A stretch of 64,000 nucleotides of DNA from Bacteroidaceae bacterium. GTDB lineage: Bacteria; Bacteroidota; Bacteroidia; Bacteroidales; Bacteroidaceae. Made by a program: the position numbers and the translations under genes. The stretch is taken from contig JAGCPB010000110.1 in the NCBI GenBank assembly GCA_017642425.1, positions 22,308 to 86,307 of the forward strand. The letters are read 5' to 3'. Below the pieces are notes generated by a model, which was not told the DNA's origin, made no database searches, and saw nothing but the letters and a program-made list of their open reading frames with translations. Of this stretch, positions 44,883 through 53,143 are shown one piece after another (the stretch's first letter is position 1; the number at the start of each line of letters is the position of its first letter).

Positions 44883-45610
44883 AGCCTAATCCCTATCTTA
44901 CGCAGAACTGCCAGAGGCAGTCCCACCAACAGAGCCCCGAAACACAATATAGTGTTCAATACACTTATCCTGAAAAAGTCCCAGAACGGACGGAAATGCG
45001 ATACACGCTCTCCCTCTGGTGCATACCACACACGCACCGGAACACCCTTGACTGAAACTCCGTGCCATGCGGCAAATACCAGCAGTTCCAGTTCCGCCTC
45101 ATAGCGTGACGTAACCAGTCTCATGCCATACAGTGATTCCAGCGGATAAATCCGGAATCCGGATTGCGTATCGTCCAGTTTCTGTGCGGTCTGCAAGCGG
45201 AACCAGAAATTTGAAAACCTGTTGGCAAACGTGTTCTGACGCGGCATATTTTCACTTGTAAGGTTGCGGCATCCAACAATGATGCTTTCCGGATGCTCCG
45301 CTGACGCCTCAATAAGCGCTGGTATATCCTCTGGGAAATGCTGTCCGTCTGCATCAATCGTTACGGCATGGGTATAGCCGTTCATACCGGCATATCTCAG
45401 TCCAGTCTTCAGTGCCTTACCCTTACCCAGATTGCGTTCATGACTGATAACTATCACGTTTATACCGCACAGTTCAGCCTCTATATTGTCCGTACTGCCG
45501 TCATTCACCACAACCACGTTAGGGCATACCTTGAGAGCACGCTCCACCACATCGGCAAGGGTGCCGCTGTTGTTGTATGTGGGTATTATGACGCAGTATC
45601 TTGATGCCAT
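44879..45610 (-). CDS. Family 2 glycosyltransferase, dolichyl-phosphate-mannose-synthase-like
   Basis: This is an inverting GT-A transferase of 243 residues. CVIIPTYNNSGTLADVVERAL lies at 6-26, VVNDGSTDN follows, and TIDADGQHFPEDI carries the metal-binding DxD. QSGFRIYPLE near 151 is the acceptor region. A hydrophobic C-terminal segment (about 205-235) could anchor it. Such enzymes transfer sugar to polyprenyl phosphate. The SMR/ArnE-like gene three genes upstream would fit as its flippase. Confidence 0.85.
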   Translation of the reverse strand: MASRYCVIIPTYNNSGTLADVVERALKVCPNVVVVNDGSTDNIEAELCGINVIVISHERNLGKGKALKTGLRYAGMNGYTHAVTIDADGQHFPEDIPALIEASAEHPESIIVGCRNLTSENMPRQNTFANRFSNFWFRLQTAQKLDDTQSGFRIYPLESLYGMRLVTSRYEAELELLVFAAWHGVSVKGVPVRVWYAPEGERVSHFRPFWDFFRISVLNTILCFGALLVGLPLAVLRKIGIRL

Positions 45611-45611
45611 A

Positions 45612-46004
45612 TCAGAATGATTCCTTTACAAGAAAGACTGAGAATTTTAGGAATATGTCAGACGCATTGTCCGGGCCTGTCACCACGCCCAGAGCCTTGA
45701 CGCCACCCTCTTCTTCACACACTGAACTGAACAGGACCGATATCCTTCCGTCAGTTAACGGCGATATCATCCTGGTAAACTTGACATTCTTTATCTTCTT
45801 GATAAACAACGGTATACCCATCTGCTCAGAGAGCAGTTCCTGAATCATCTGCAATATGCATACGCCGGGAGTGACGGGCTGTCCGGGAAAGTGTGCCTTA
45901 TAAACAAGATGGTCAGGATTCAGTATCACGTTGAACCCTGACTGTCCCTGCGGCAAGCCCTCCAAACGGGATTCTATCCTGAAAAAGTCACCATTCAGCC
46001 TCAT
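45612..46004 (-). CDS. FabA/FabZ-like 3-hydroxyacyl-ACP dehydratase (second in cluster)
   Basis: This is a hot-dog-fold dehydratase of 130 residues. AHFPGQPVTPGVCILQMIQELL (34-55) matches the active-site stretch HFPxxPxxPGV of FabZ, with catalytic His35 and an acid on the following helix. It would remove water after each ketoreduction to build the conjugated chain. It overlaps the LolA-like gene by 17 bases and lies 1 base before the GT2 gene. Confidence 0.83.
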   Translation of the reverse strand: MRLNGDFFRIESRLEGLPQGQSGFNVILNPDHLVYKAHFPGQPVTPGVCILQMIQELLSEQMGIPLFIKKIKNVKFTRMISPLTDGRISVLFSSVCEEEGGVKALGVVTGPDNASDIFLKFSVFLVKESF

Positions 46005-46602
46005 AATCGCCGTTTAGTCTTACATTGCTTATCAGTATCTCGGTACTGCCTCCTCCGGCCTCGTCCATTGTCAGCCTTTTGAGCAGATGAGTCTCGGGAT
46101 CAAAACCAAGTTCTATCTGGCTGAACATCTTCTTCATGTCCCGACGCAAAGGAATGAGCAGGGCTTTCCATTCACTGCCGGCATCGGTCACCGTGACACG
46201 GAAAGTACGCTTATCCTTGAGCATATCGCCCGACATGCATCCCAGGATCATGCCCGATATGCCCTTGAAAAGCCGGCCTGCGTCACCATCGGCGGTTTCA
46301 GAGCCTGTCAACACATTATCTCCGTCAACCTTGAGCTTCCACTCAAACGGTTCGGTGTAGTTGAGACAGAACCTTGAGGGACGTATGTAAATCATAGTTC
46401 CCGATGATTTCTGAGGCTCGTCCATAAGCGGTATACGCCTGGTCTGGCTTATGTCACACTTCATGGAATTCATGTCACCGCAAGCCTTGACGATGCTCTC
46501 AATCATGGCATCCTCATCCTGCGTCCCGTTAAAGGGGACGGCCCACACTCCAACTGCAACCAGAAGGATAAAAGCCGTTATAATGAGATAGATCCTTTTC
46601 AT
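45988..46602 (-). CDS. LolA-like outer-membrane lipoprotein carrier protein
   Basis: This periplasmic protein has a signal peptide (1-22, MKRIYLIITAFILLVAVGVWA) and the LolA-type beta-shell pattern MKCDISQTRRIP, GTMIYIRPSRFCLNY and DPETHLLKRLTM. At 204 residues it is full length. LolA-like proteins are a standard part of aryl-polyene and flexirubin clusters and are thought to carry the lipidated pigment to the outer membrane. It starts 1 base after the transporter gene stop. Confidence 0.83.
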   Translation of the reverse strand: MKRIYLIITAFILLVAVGVWAVPFNGTQDEDAMIESIVKACGDMNSMKCDISQTRRIPLMDEPQKSSGTMIYIRPSRFCLNYTEPFEWKLKVDGDNVLTGSETADGDAGRLFKGISGMILGCMSGDMLKDKRTFRVTVTDAGSEWKALLIPLRRDMKKMFSQIELGFDPETHLLKRLTMDEAGGGSTEILISNVRLNGDYEAEW

Positions 46603-46603
46603 A

Positions 46604-46957
46604 TCATCTGCTTATAAATGCCGCGCCGATAAGAATAAGCGCAATGCCTATCCAACGGCCCAGAGATATCTGCTCGCCCAGAAACATCATGGCTCCCAGC
46701 ATTCCGAACACAAAACTCAGGCAACTGAGCGGGTATGCCACGCTGAGCGGGAAATTCTTCATAATATACAGCCACAATACCGTAGCTCCACCCATGGAGA
46801 TGCCGCAACCAAGCCACCACCAGTTGGTGAGTTCCTTGCCTATAAAGCGCCAGAATCCCTGATACTGGCTCATGTTGTTGAGGGCAAATTTAAGCATCAG
46901 CTGACCGGCAGCCAGCAGTATGCTCTGAAGCAGGGAATACGGTATTATCTTCCACAT
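46604..46957 (-). CDS. Small multidrug-resistance/EamA-like transporter, ArnE-like
   Basis: This 117-residue protein has four hydrophobic segments (about 4-24, 43-66, 71-91, 97-115) and matches half of an EamA domain, as in EmrE and ArnE/ArnF. LSVAYPLSCLSFVFGMLGAMMFLGEQIS is the typical second half. It could flip a polyprenyl-phosphate sugar made by the cluster GT2, or move a small aromatic molecule. It overlaps the CLF-like gene by 13 bases. Confidence 0.78.
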   Translation of the reverse strand: MWKIIPYSLLQSILLAAGQLMLKFALNNMSQYQGFWRFIGKELTNWWWLGCGISMGGATVLWLYIMKNFPLSVAYPLSCLSFVFGMLGAMMFLGEQISLGRWIGIALILIGAAFISR

Positions 46958-47958
46958 ACAGGTCTCAGGATTGAAAATGAATAATGACGGCCTTCAACCA
47001 CATTCACCACAAGAATGCCCTTGCTGCAATATACGGCTCTGCCCGATGCAGAAAGCACCGCTGGTACACTACCCTTGCGCAGACAGCATGCCGCCGCATA
47101 GAATCCCGTGGCAGATGAAGAGAAGTTTACGCCAAAGAGCGGCTTGTACCGTAGTTGCGGTATACCCGGAAGCATTGCGTCCAGGAATCCGTACCATGAA
47201 TCGTTCTCACTGTTTCCGCTCATGCCCGTCATCACGGCGTCTATACCGCCAGCGGTCATATCAGCCAATACCTTACTGAGAGTATCATGGGATGGAGTAT
47301 CAAGCAGCTTTACGCCCTCAAGCGTGCAGTATGCATTGTCTCCGTTCTCTGCCAGAAGTACTGATACCGCAGCCTCGCTGCAAATCTCACCCTCCTTTAC
47401 ATGTCCTGCCTTGCGCACAAACCCCGAGAACACAGGCGACATCTCATCATGTCCGCCCACGAGAGCAGACTTGATCCTGCCTATGCGGAACTGCATCCAG
47501 GCGTCATACAGGGCGCTGTCAAATGAGAAACCCTTCTGCGAGTATGTGGAGTTGTATCCGTGACACTTGGTATGGATTCCTATCAGTGACGATGCGGTAT
47601 TGTGGGTGGACTGCATGAACTGCGTAGGTTTGAGCAGCTGCTCGCCCTCACGAACCAGCGCGTCAAGGAACAGTTCAGTATTCTCAATGCTGCCGAATCC
47701 CGTTCCGGTAATAATGGCATCGGGGTTATCAATTCCACTCTCCTGCAAAGCCGACAGTGATGTGGCAAGGGCACGTTTCAACAGCTTGCCCATACGGCGC
47801 GCGTCACCGGCCGATATGAACTGCTTGAAATCGGGATCCACGGCACGGACGTAATCCTCAGAGTATCTCAAAGGATTCTCCATCCAATCCTCACACAGAG
47901 GGTTCTGGATTGTGATCTGCTTGGCAGACAGAATCTTTACCGACGTTTTCTGTTCCAT
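46945..47958 (-). CDS. Ketosynthase-like chain-length factor lacking the catalytic cysteine
   Basis: This thiolase-fold protein (337 aa) is shorter and more diverged than the other ketosynthases. Where the active Cys is expected it reads HGYNSTYSQKGFSF, with no Cys at the nucleophile position, and the late His stretch is GVNFSSSATGFYAA rather than GHTxxAAG. This fits a type II chain-length factor (KS-beta). The ATG at 47956-47958 was taken. A GTG six bases earlier is possible. It directly follows an active KS gene, its probable partner. Confidence 0.82.
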   Translation of the reverse strand: MEQKTSVKILSAKQITIQNPLCEDWMENPLRYSEDYVRAVDPDFKQFISAGDARRMGKLLKRALATSLSALQESGIDNPDAIITGTGFGSIENTELFLDALVREGEQLLKPTQFMQSTHNTASSLIGIHTKCHGYNSTYSQKGFSFDSALYDAWMQFRIGRIKSALVGGHDEMSPVFSGFVRKAGHVKEGEICSEAAVSVLLAENGDNAYCTLEGVKLLDTPSHDTLSKVLADMTAGGIDAVMTGMSGNSENDSWYGFLDAMLPGIPQLRYKPLFGVNFSSSATGFYAAACCLRKGSVPAVLSASGRAVYCSKGILVVNVVEGRHYSFSILRPVCGR

Positions 47959-47960
47959 AA

Positions 47961-49160
47961 TCACTCCACTGCCGATATTACCAATGATGAATCATTACCG
48001 CCGAATCCGAATGAGTTGCAAAGCACATGACGCAACTTACATCCCTTGTGCAGATCCATGTTTGGAACTATTCCGTTCTCCATAGGATTGCTGAATCCGT
48101 AGTTCACAGGCAGGAAACCGTTCTTTAGAGCCAGTATGCAGATAACCGTCTCTATTGCCCCTGATGCGCTCGTGGTATGTCCTGTCATGCCCTTGGTTGA
48201 TGAAACCGGAGGCAGATCCTTGCCGAACACACGCATCATGGCCTGGCTTTCACTCTCATCATTATTGGGTGTTCCAGTGCCGTGCGCGTTTACATAATCT
48301 ATATCGGACGGCTTTAAGCCGGCAGTCTTAAGCGCCTTGCTCATAGCCAGATACGCGCCCTCACCATCAGGCGATGAAGCTGTCTGGTGGAAAGCGTCGC
48401 ACGCATTGCCGTAACCGGACAGACGCGCCAGAGCCTTTGCATTCCGGGCAGCGGCATGGCTTGCTTCCTCAAGCACCACAAAGGCTGCACCCTCACCCAG
48501 ATTCAGTCCTGCGCGCTCTGCATCAAACGGACGGCACTGGCTGTGATCCAGTATCATCAGAGAGTTGAAACCGTTCAGGTGGAACTTGGTTATGCACTCA
48601 GAACCTCCGGCCACTACGATATCGGCCTCACCCAGACGGATCATATCGGCCGCCATCTCAATGGCGTTTGCAGCCGATGAGCATGCGGTGGATATGGTGG
48701 TTATCATCTTGAAACGCCCGAACCTGCCAGCAATCATCTCTGAACATGAACCGCAGTCATGAGTACCTATATAGGCGTTACGGCTGTCATTCTCAATGAA
48801 ATCCAGATAGTACTGCTCACTCTTGTCCATTCCGCCTACGGTAGTGCCGTTCACAAAACCGCACTCCTTAAGGTCATCGGCTTTAAGTCCTGCATTACCC
48901 AAAGCCTCATGCAGGGCAATCATTCCCATCAGTGCCGTACGTGTGGTTGGAGTACCGAGAGCAATGCCCATAAGGCGCTCCATCTCCTCATCGGACAGCT
49001 TGACCTCACCTACGGGAAACTCCGTATGTCCGGTCTTGAGATACTTGAGGGGCCCCACTCCGGTACGTACCCGGAGGAGCGAATCAAGCACCTGTCCGCA
49101 ATCCCGGCCTATGGCACTCACAATGCCGCAGCCCGTTATCAGCACTGATCTTTCTGACAT
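47961..49160 (-). CDS. Beta-ketoacyl-ACP synthase (FabF-type, active)
   Basis: This condensing enzyme of 399 residues has the complete triad: Cys160 (TACSSA), His293 (NAHGTGTP) and His328 (MTGHTTSASG), with Lys323. It would add two-carbon units to the ACP-bound chain, together with the chain-length factor encoded just after it. The start ATG overlaps the upstream ACP stop (TAATG). Confidence 0.9.
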   Translation of the reverse strand: MSERSVLITGCGIVSAIGRDCGQVLDSLLRVRTGVGPLKYLKTGHTEFPVGEVKLSDEEMERLMGIALGTPTTRTALMGMIALHEALGNAGLKADDLKECGFVNGTTVGGMDKSEQYYLDFIENDSRNAYIGTHDCGSCSEMIAGRFGRFKMITTISTACSSAANAIEMAADMIRLGEADIVVAGGSECITKFHLNGFNSLMILDHSQCRPFDAERAGLNLGEGAAFVVLEEASHAAARNAKALARLSGYGNACDAFHQTASSPDGEGAYLAMSKALKTAGLKPSDIDYVNAHGTGTPNNDESESQAMMRVFGKDLPPVSSTKGMTGHTTSASGAIETVICILALKNGFLPVNYGFSNPMENGIVPNMDLHKGCKLRHVLCNSFGFGGNDSSLVISAVE

Positions 49161-49417
49161 TATCTGGTACGGTTTTTCTGAATGTAGTCTGCCATCACGT
49201 TGATGGACTTGAATATCTCCTTGCCCTTGGCAGGATCCTGCAGCTTGATGCCGTAGTTCTTCTCCATGAGAACAATCAGTTCAAGTGCGTCGATTGAGTC
49301 AAGACCCAGACCTTCACCAAACAGAGGGGCATCGTTGTCAATATCCTCGGGTTTGATGTCTTCAAGGTTAAGTACCTCAATAATCTCCTGCTTCAGTTTA
49401 AGAATCATCTCTTCCAT
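49160..49417 (-). CDS. Acyl carrier protein (second in cluster)
   Basis: This 85-residue acidic carrier protein has the phosphopantetheine site GLGLDSIDALELIVLME (32-48), whose Ser is the attachment point. Together with the other ACP of the cluster it would hold the growing chain. It sits directly between the KS-N-like and KS genes with minimal gaps. Confidence 0.92.
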   Translation of the reverse strand: MEEMILKLKQEIIEVLNLEDIKPEDIDNDAPLFGEGLGLDSIDALELIVLMEKNYGIKLQDPAKGKEIFKSINVMADYIQKNRTR

Positions 49418-49421
49418 AATA

Positions 49422-50012
49422 TCATTTGTTTAAATCATTAATAATCAACTGTAACTGTCCGGCCAGACGTTCCGTATCGGCCGCATCCTCCTTGCGGATT
49501 ATGGTCATGAAGACCTGGAAATCATCATTCATCCTGCTGTCCACCCACCCTGCAAGTATGCTCTCAGTCACGCTGTCCTGGAATGCGCATGCCAGATGGA
49601 ACGCCATCTGAGCGGCATCCGGCTCTTCCAGCACATAGAATGACGTCTCACCGCGCCAATGGTTACGTATGGCTATCTCACCGGTAACGATGTTGGGCAA
49701 CGTATACACAAACAGTGCCGGACTGGGATAATAGTTATCCTTGTCCTGAATGGTCTCCTGATAGTTGCGGTCAGCACATAGTGATGCTGTGGATCCGAAC
49801 AGCACTATTGCGCGGTTCTGAATAAACTCATCGCCCTCACACCTGCGCTCACCAATCTTTTTGAGCAGCAATTCAGATGCCACAAATCCTGCCTTACTCA
49901 AGGTGTCCATCTTGAAGAATTTGGGCCAATCACCTATATGGGCGCGATACAGCTCCGTAAGCTGTGCATTACCCTGATTCAGCACGACATAGTCAAGTCC
50001 CTTCATCTCCAT
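49422..50012 (-). CDS. Ketosynthase N-terminal-like protein without catalytic residues
   Basis: This protein of about 197 residues is similar to the KS-N-like family found in aryl-polyene/flexirubin clusters. It has VLFGSTASLCADRNYQETI and LPNIVTGEIAIRNHWRGETSFYVLE, the family hallmark, but no KS triad. The start at 50010-50012 was chosen because it directly follows the upstream KS stop. The longer open frame to 50096 would sit inside that KS gene. It is probably a structural partner of a ketosynthase. Confidence 0.75.
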   Translation of the reverse strand: MEMKGLDYVVLNQGNAQLTELYRAHIGDWPKFFKMDTLSKAGFVASELLLKKIGERRCEGDEFIQNRAIVLFGSTASLCADRNYQETIQDKDNYYPSPALFVYTLPNIVTGEIAIRNHWRGETSFYVLEEPDAAQMAFHLACAFQDSVTESILAGWVDSRMNDDFQVFMTIIRKEDAADTERLAGQLQLIINDLNK

Positions 50013-50014
50013 AA

Positions 50015-51157
50015 CTACTCCACAAATCTGTATAACAGGGCCGCGTTGCTGCCGCCGAATCCCGACAGCAGTTTTATAAACTCGCTGCCCTTGCACTCTC
50101 TTGTCTCACTGCTCACGCTTACCGGATAAGTGGTTCCCTGCTCCCGGTATCCGCGTGTGGCAAGCACCGTATTGTCACGCACCGCATACATGGAAAGTAT
50201 GCTCTCCATTATACCGGCGGCACCCATTGTATGTCCGTAGTAGCCCTTGAGCCCTGTCACCGGAACGTCAATCAGTCCTGCGCGATACAGTGCAATTGAC
50301 TCCATCTCGTCATTATATGCGGTTGCCGTGCCGTGTACATTCACAAAAGCCAGTTCCTGGCGGCGGCACTCCTTACGCACCTCCATAAGACACAGGTAAC
50401 TGCCCTCGCCCGTGCGTGACGGTCCCGAAATATGGTTTGCATCGTTCCTTATGGCACCGCAAACCAACTCCCATCCGCTATCCTTAACATCCGATGCCTC
50501 CAGCACCACGGTTGCAGCACATTCACCTAAATTCAGCCCCTTGCGATCCTTGTCAAACGGACGGCAGGGCTCATCGGATATAGCCTTGAATGAGAGGAAT
50601 CCCGATATGATGAATGGTGACTGCTCATCGGCCCCTATCACAACGGCATAGTCGTAACGTCCGGTGCACAGGGCACGCATAGCCTCTATCTGAGCGCATA
50701 CTCCCGATATGCAGGCGTTGCACACTACAATAGGGCTGTTGGGATTACCAAAGAACCATGTTACCTCACGTGCGGCCTTGGCCAGCAGCACACGCTCCTG
50801 GGCTATACCCTCCTCAGGCTGTCCCAGAAGGGAGACATTGCCTTTGGTCGTAGATACTATGAAGAGTACTCTGTCTGACGATGCGTCTATACCCGAATCC
50901 CTTACCGCCTGGACCGACGAGCAGAGCAGGAACTTTTCAAAGAAAGTATAGTTGCCGCTGATGCCCAGTTCAGCGCACAGCCCGTCAATAACCTTGCGGT
51001 CCACGCGTGACAGCACAAAAGGCGTAGTGATATTGCCCATAGACTCATAACGCTCCAGTCCCGACCTTCCGGCCTTGACGCTGTCGTAGTTGGAACGTGA
51101 AGTTGTTCCCAACGGCGACACCACGTTATCTGCTATGCATCTTATCACTCTATCCAT
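50015..51157 (-). CDS. Beta-ketoacyl-ACP synthase (second active KS)
   Basis: This KS of 380 residues has Cys149 in CNACISG, His275 in NVHGTATAYN, and Lys304 and His309 in GLKGYYGHTMGAAG. The NACISG nucleophile motif differs from the TACSSA and AACASG of the other two and suggests a distinct substrate, perhaps the priming step. The ATG at 51155-51157 (MDRVIRC) overlaps the thioesterase stop by 13 bases. An ATG at 51169 is the alternative. Confidence 0.87.
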   Translation of the reverse strand: MDRVIRCIADNVVSPLGTTSRSNYDSVKAGRSGLERYESMGNITTPFVLSRVDRKVIDGLCAELGISGNYTFFEKFLLCSSVQAVRDSGIDASSDRVLFIVSTTKGNVSLLGQPEEGIAQERVLLAKAAREVTWFFGNPNSPIVVCNACISGVCAQIEAMRALCTGRYDYAVVIGADEQSPFIISGFLSFKAISDEPCRPFDKDRKGLNLGECAATVVLEASDVKDSGWELVCGAIRNDANHISGPSRTGEGSYLCLMEVRKECRRQELAFVNVHGTATAYNDEMESIALYRAGLIDVPVTGLKGYYGHTMGAAGIMESILSMYAVRDNTVLATRGYREQGTTYPVSVSSETRECKGSEFIKLLSGFGGSNAALLYRFVE

Positions 51158-51561
51158 TTTTTCTTCCACTCCTCATAAAACTCCGGATTGACCCATACCA
51201 ACTGGTAGTTCAGGTCCATGAACACCTGCACGGAATGACCTGTAGCAAGCACCTCACCGTTATCAGGATTGGTTATCTCATAGTCAAACACTATCTTGGC
51301 GGCATCTACCGGCTTGTAGGTTATGGTTATCTCCGGCTTCATATCATAAGTGATGGGACTCTTGTATTTGAACGAGAGTTCCACCAGCGGAGCGTAATAA
51401 CCTTGTCCGAATATATCAAGATAGGCTATCCCGTACTTCTTGCCAAACGCCTCGCGGGCATCCTCAAAATACATCACGTATGACCCGTGCCATACTATGT
51501 TCATTGAATCCACCTCACTGAAGCGGATATTCAACGGTACTGTAGCCTTAAGTTCTTTCAT
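51145..51561 (-). CDS. 4HBT-type acyl thioesterase
   Basis: This hot-dog thioesterase of about 138 residues has IRFSEVDSMNIVWHGSYVMYFEDAREAF, the YbgC/4HBT signature with the catalytic Asp, and a C-terminal ATGHSVQVF. It could release the finished chain or edit misprimed ACPs. The ATG at 51559-51561 was chosen. The extension upstream of it would need a TTG codon inside the preceding gene end. Confidence 0.83.
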   Translation of the reverse strand: MKELKATVPLNIRFSEVDSMNIVWHGSYVMYFEDAREAFGKKYGIAYLDIFGQGYYAPLVELSFKYKSPITYDMKPEITITYKPVDAAKIVFDYEITNPDNGEVLATGHSVQVFMDLNYQLVWVNPEFYEEWKKKWIE

Positions 51562-51575
51562 ATCTCCAATAAAAA

Positions 51576-51998
51576 TCAATCCTGCAGTGCTATCTTGAGG
51601 TCTGTCTCGGCTATCACCTCATCCCCAACCTGTACGGTTGCGTGTACCAGTGTTACCTGAAAGACCTCCTGCACCACATCTATCGTTGTTGTAAGCACCT
51701 CACCCACCAGCGGAGTACGCGTCACGCTGAAACCGGTTATGGCACCTATCACACCAATCTTTACTCTCTCTCCCGATGAACGGCTTATATACCCCATCCT
51801 TGCGGCACATGTCTGGGCGATGTTCTCATTGATCCCGGCCACGCTCAGATGCCCGTCATCGGCAAATATGTTGTCAGGCCTGACCTCCAGCACGGTGACA
51901 GTCCTGACCGGATCATAATGAACCAGCCTGTCTATCATCACGAACGGCTCCTGCTGAGGCAGCAGCGTGTGGACGTCAATCCTTTCAAACTCATTCAT
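51576..51998 (-). CDS. Beta-hydroxyacyl-ACP dehydratase-like protein (first in cluster)
   Basis: This 140-residue hot-dog protein is similar to ApeP-type dehydratases of aryl-polyene clusters. HTLLPQQEPFVMIDRLV (10-26) is typical of the family, and DGHLSVAGINENIAQTCAARMGYI is the active-site helix region. It overlaps the acyltransferase gene by 8 bases. With the other dehydratase it supplies the double bonds of the polyene. Confidence 0.8.
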   Translation of the reverse strand: MNEFERIDVHTLLPQQEPFVMIDRLVHYDPVRTVTVLEVRPDNIFADDGHLSVAGINENIAQTCAARMGYISRSSGERVKIGVIGAITGFSVTRTPLVGEVLTTTIDVVQEVFQVTLVHATVQVGDEVIAETDLKIALQD

Positions 51999-52911
51999 CC
52001 TCTTTCCAGAAATCGTAGTAGTTGAACCACTGCGTAGGATACATCCTCACCACATTCTCCAACTCTGAAGCAAAATGCTGCGCCATATCGGCCATACGGG
52101 CCCTCAACGGAAGCGATTCATCCTGCCTTATATCTCTCACATAGACCTTATATCGGCCATGTTCCCTCATTGAGAATACAGCCAGCATAGGCACATCCTT
52201 CTGTACTGCCAGGGCGAAAGGCCCCATGGGGAAACTTGCCTCCTTACCCAGGAACATGCACCTGAAAGATTTTGATGAGCCGAAAAGGCGGTCACCCGTC
52301 ATGCTCACAATCTCTCCGTGGTCTATGGCGGTGTTCATGTTGAATATGTGCGACATGGACTCATTAACCTCAATCAGGTTCACGTTGTGCAGAGCCAGTA
52401 TCTTGCGCCTGAAATCCATCATCACCTTGCTCTCGCCGCCGTAAAACAGCCCGTTTATCTTCTTGGCAGTCGATGTCAGGCCATATCCAACCATCTCATA
52501 GTTGCCGGCATGTGAACTGAGCTGCACGAATCCACGCTCACCTTCAACCAGTTCCATGAACCTTTCGTTGCCGTCCAGTTCAAACCGGAACTTCTTGCCT
52601 GCGTAGGCCGCATATCTGTCTATGATGACCTGGCCGAAACGGTAATGGTTGGCGTAGACCTTAAGGAATGACTTGATACGGCCGTAACCGAATCTCTGAC
52701 GGAAGAACCTGTAGATGGCCAGATAGCCCTTATGATTGAAAAGCATGTAGAACGGCACCACCAATGCCATGAAGCAATAAATGACATGCCTGTCTATCAC
52801 TTTCATCAGGACCACCAGCGTACGTATCATCCAAGGCAGTCCGTCTGTCCTTCCCTTCCAGTCTGCGGGTTTACCCCCTTTCTTAGCCAAGTTTGCTCTC
52901 CAGATAGTCAC
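51991..52911 (-). CDS. LpxL/HtrB-like lysophospholipid acyltransferase
   Basis: This 306-residue membrane-associated acyltransferase has an N-terminal hydrophobic segment (about 30-60) and the motif SSHAGNYEM (HX4E), the signature of LpxL/LpxM-type enzymes that use acyl-ACP. In the cluster it would pass the ACP-bound polyene to a lipid acceptor. The ATG at 52909-52911 overlaps the ACP gene by 29 bases. A later in-frame start is possible. Confidence 0.83.
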   Translation of the reverse strand: MTIWRANLAKKGGKPADWKGRTDGLPWMIRTLVVLMKVIDRHVIYCFMALVVPFYMLFNHKGYLAIYRFFRQRFGYGRIKSFLKVYANHYRFGQVIIDRYAAYAGKKFRFELDGNERFMELVEGERGFVQLSSHAGNYEMVGYGLTSTAKKINGLFYGGESKVMMDFRRKILALHNVNLIEVNESMSHIFNMNTAIDHGEIVSMTGDRLFGSSKSFRCMFLGKEASFPMGPFALAVQKDVPMLAVFSMREHGRYKVYVRDIRQDESLPLRARMADMAQHFASELENVVRMYPTQWFNYYDFWKEDE

Positions 52912-53125
52912 AGAACGCGCTGAAGGTCTTTACTCCAGCCATCTCCTCACTCTTGATCTTGACTCCGAATGTCTTCTCAACGATGACCACTATGTCAATG
53001 AAATCCAGGCTGTCAATACCCAGATCCGTCTTGAGCAGTGCATCGGGAGCAATCTTCTCCTCATCAATTTCAAGATCCTCAATCATGAAATTCCTGACTT
53101 TGGCTTCAATCTCCTTTCTGTCCAT
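52883..53125 (-). CDS. Acyl carrier protein (first in cluster)
   Basis: This 80-residue acyl carrier protein has the pantetheine site DLGIDSLDFIDIVVIVE (31-47). The negatively charged helix II is conserved. It lies between the methyltransferase and LpxL-like genes, in keeping with use by the latter. Confidence 0.92.
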   Translation of the reverse strand: MDRKEIEAKVRNFMIEDLEIDEEKIAPDALLKTDLGIDSLDFIDIVVIVEKTFGVKIKSEEMAGVKTFSAFCDYLESKLG

Positions 53126-53143
53126 ATATTCTAACTTGTTTGA

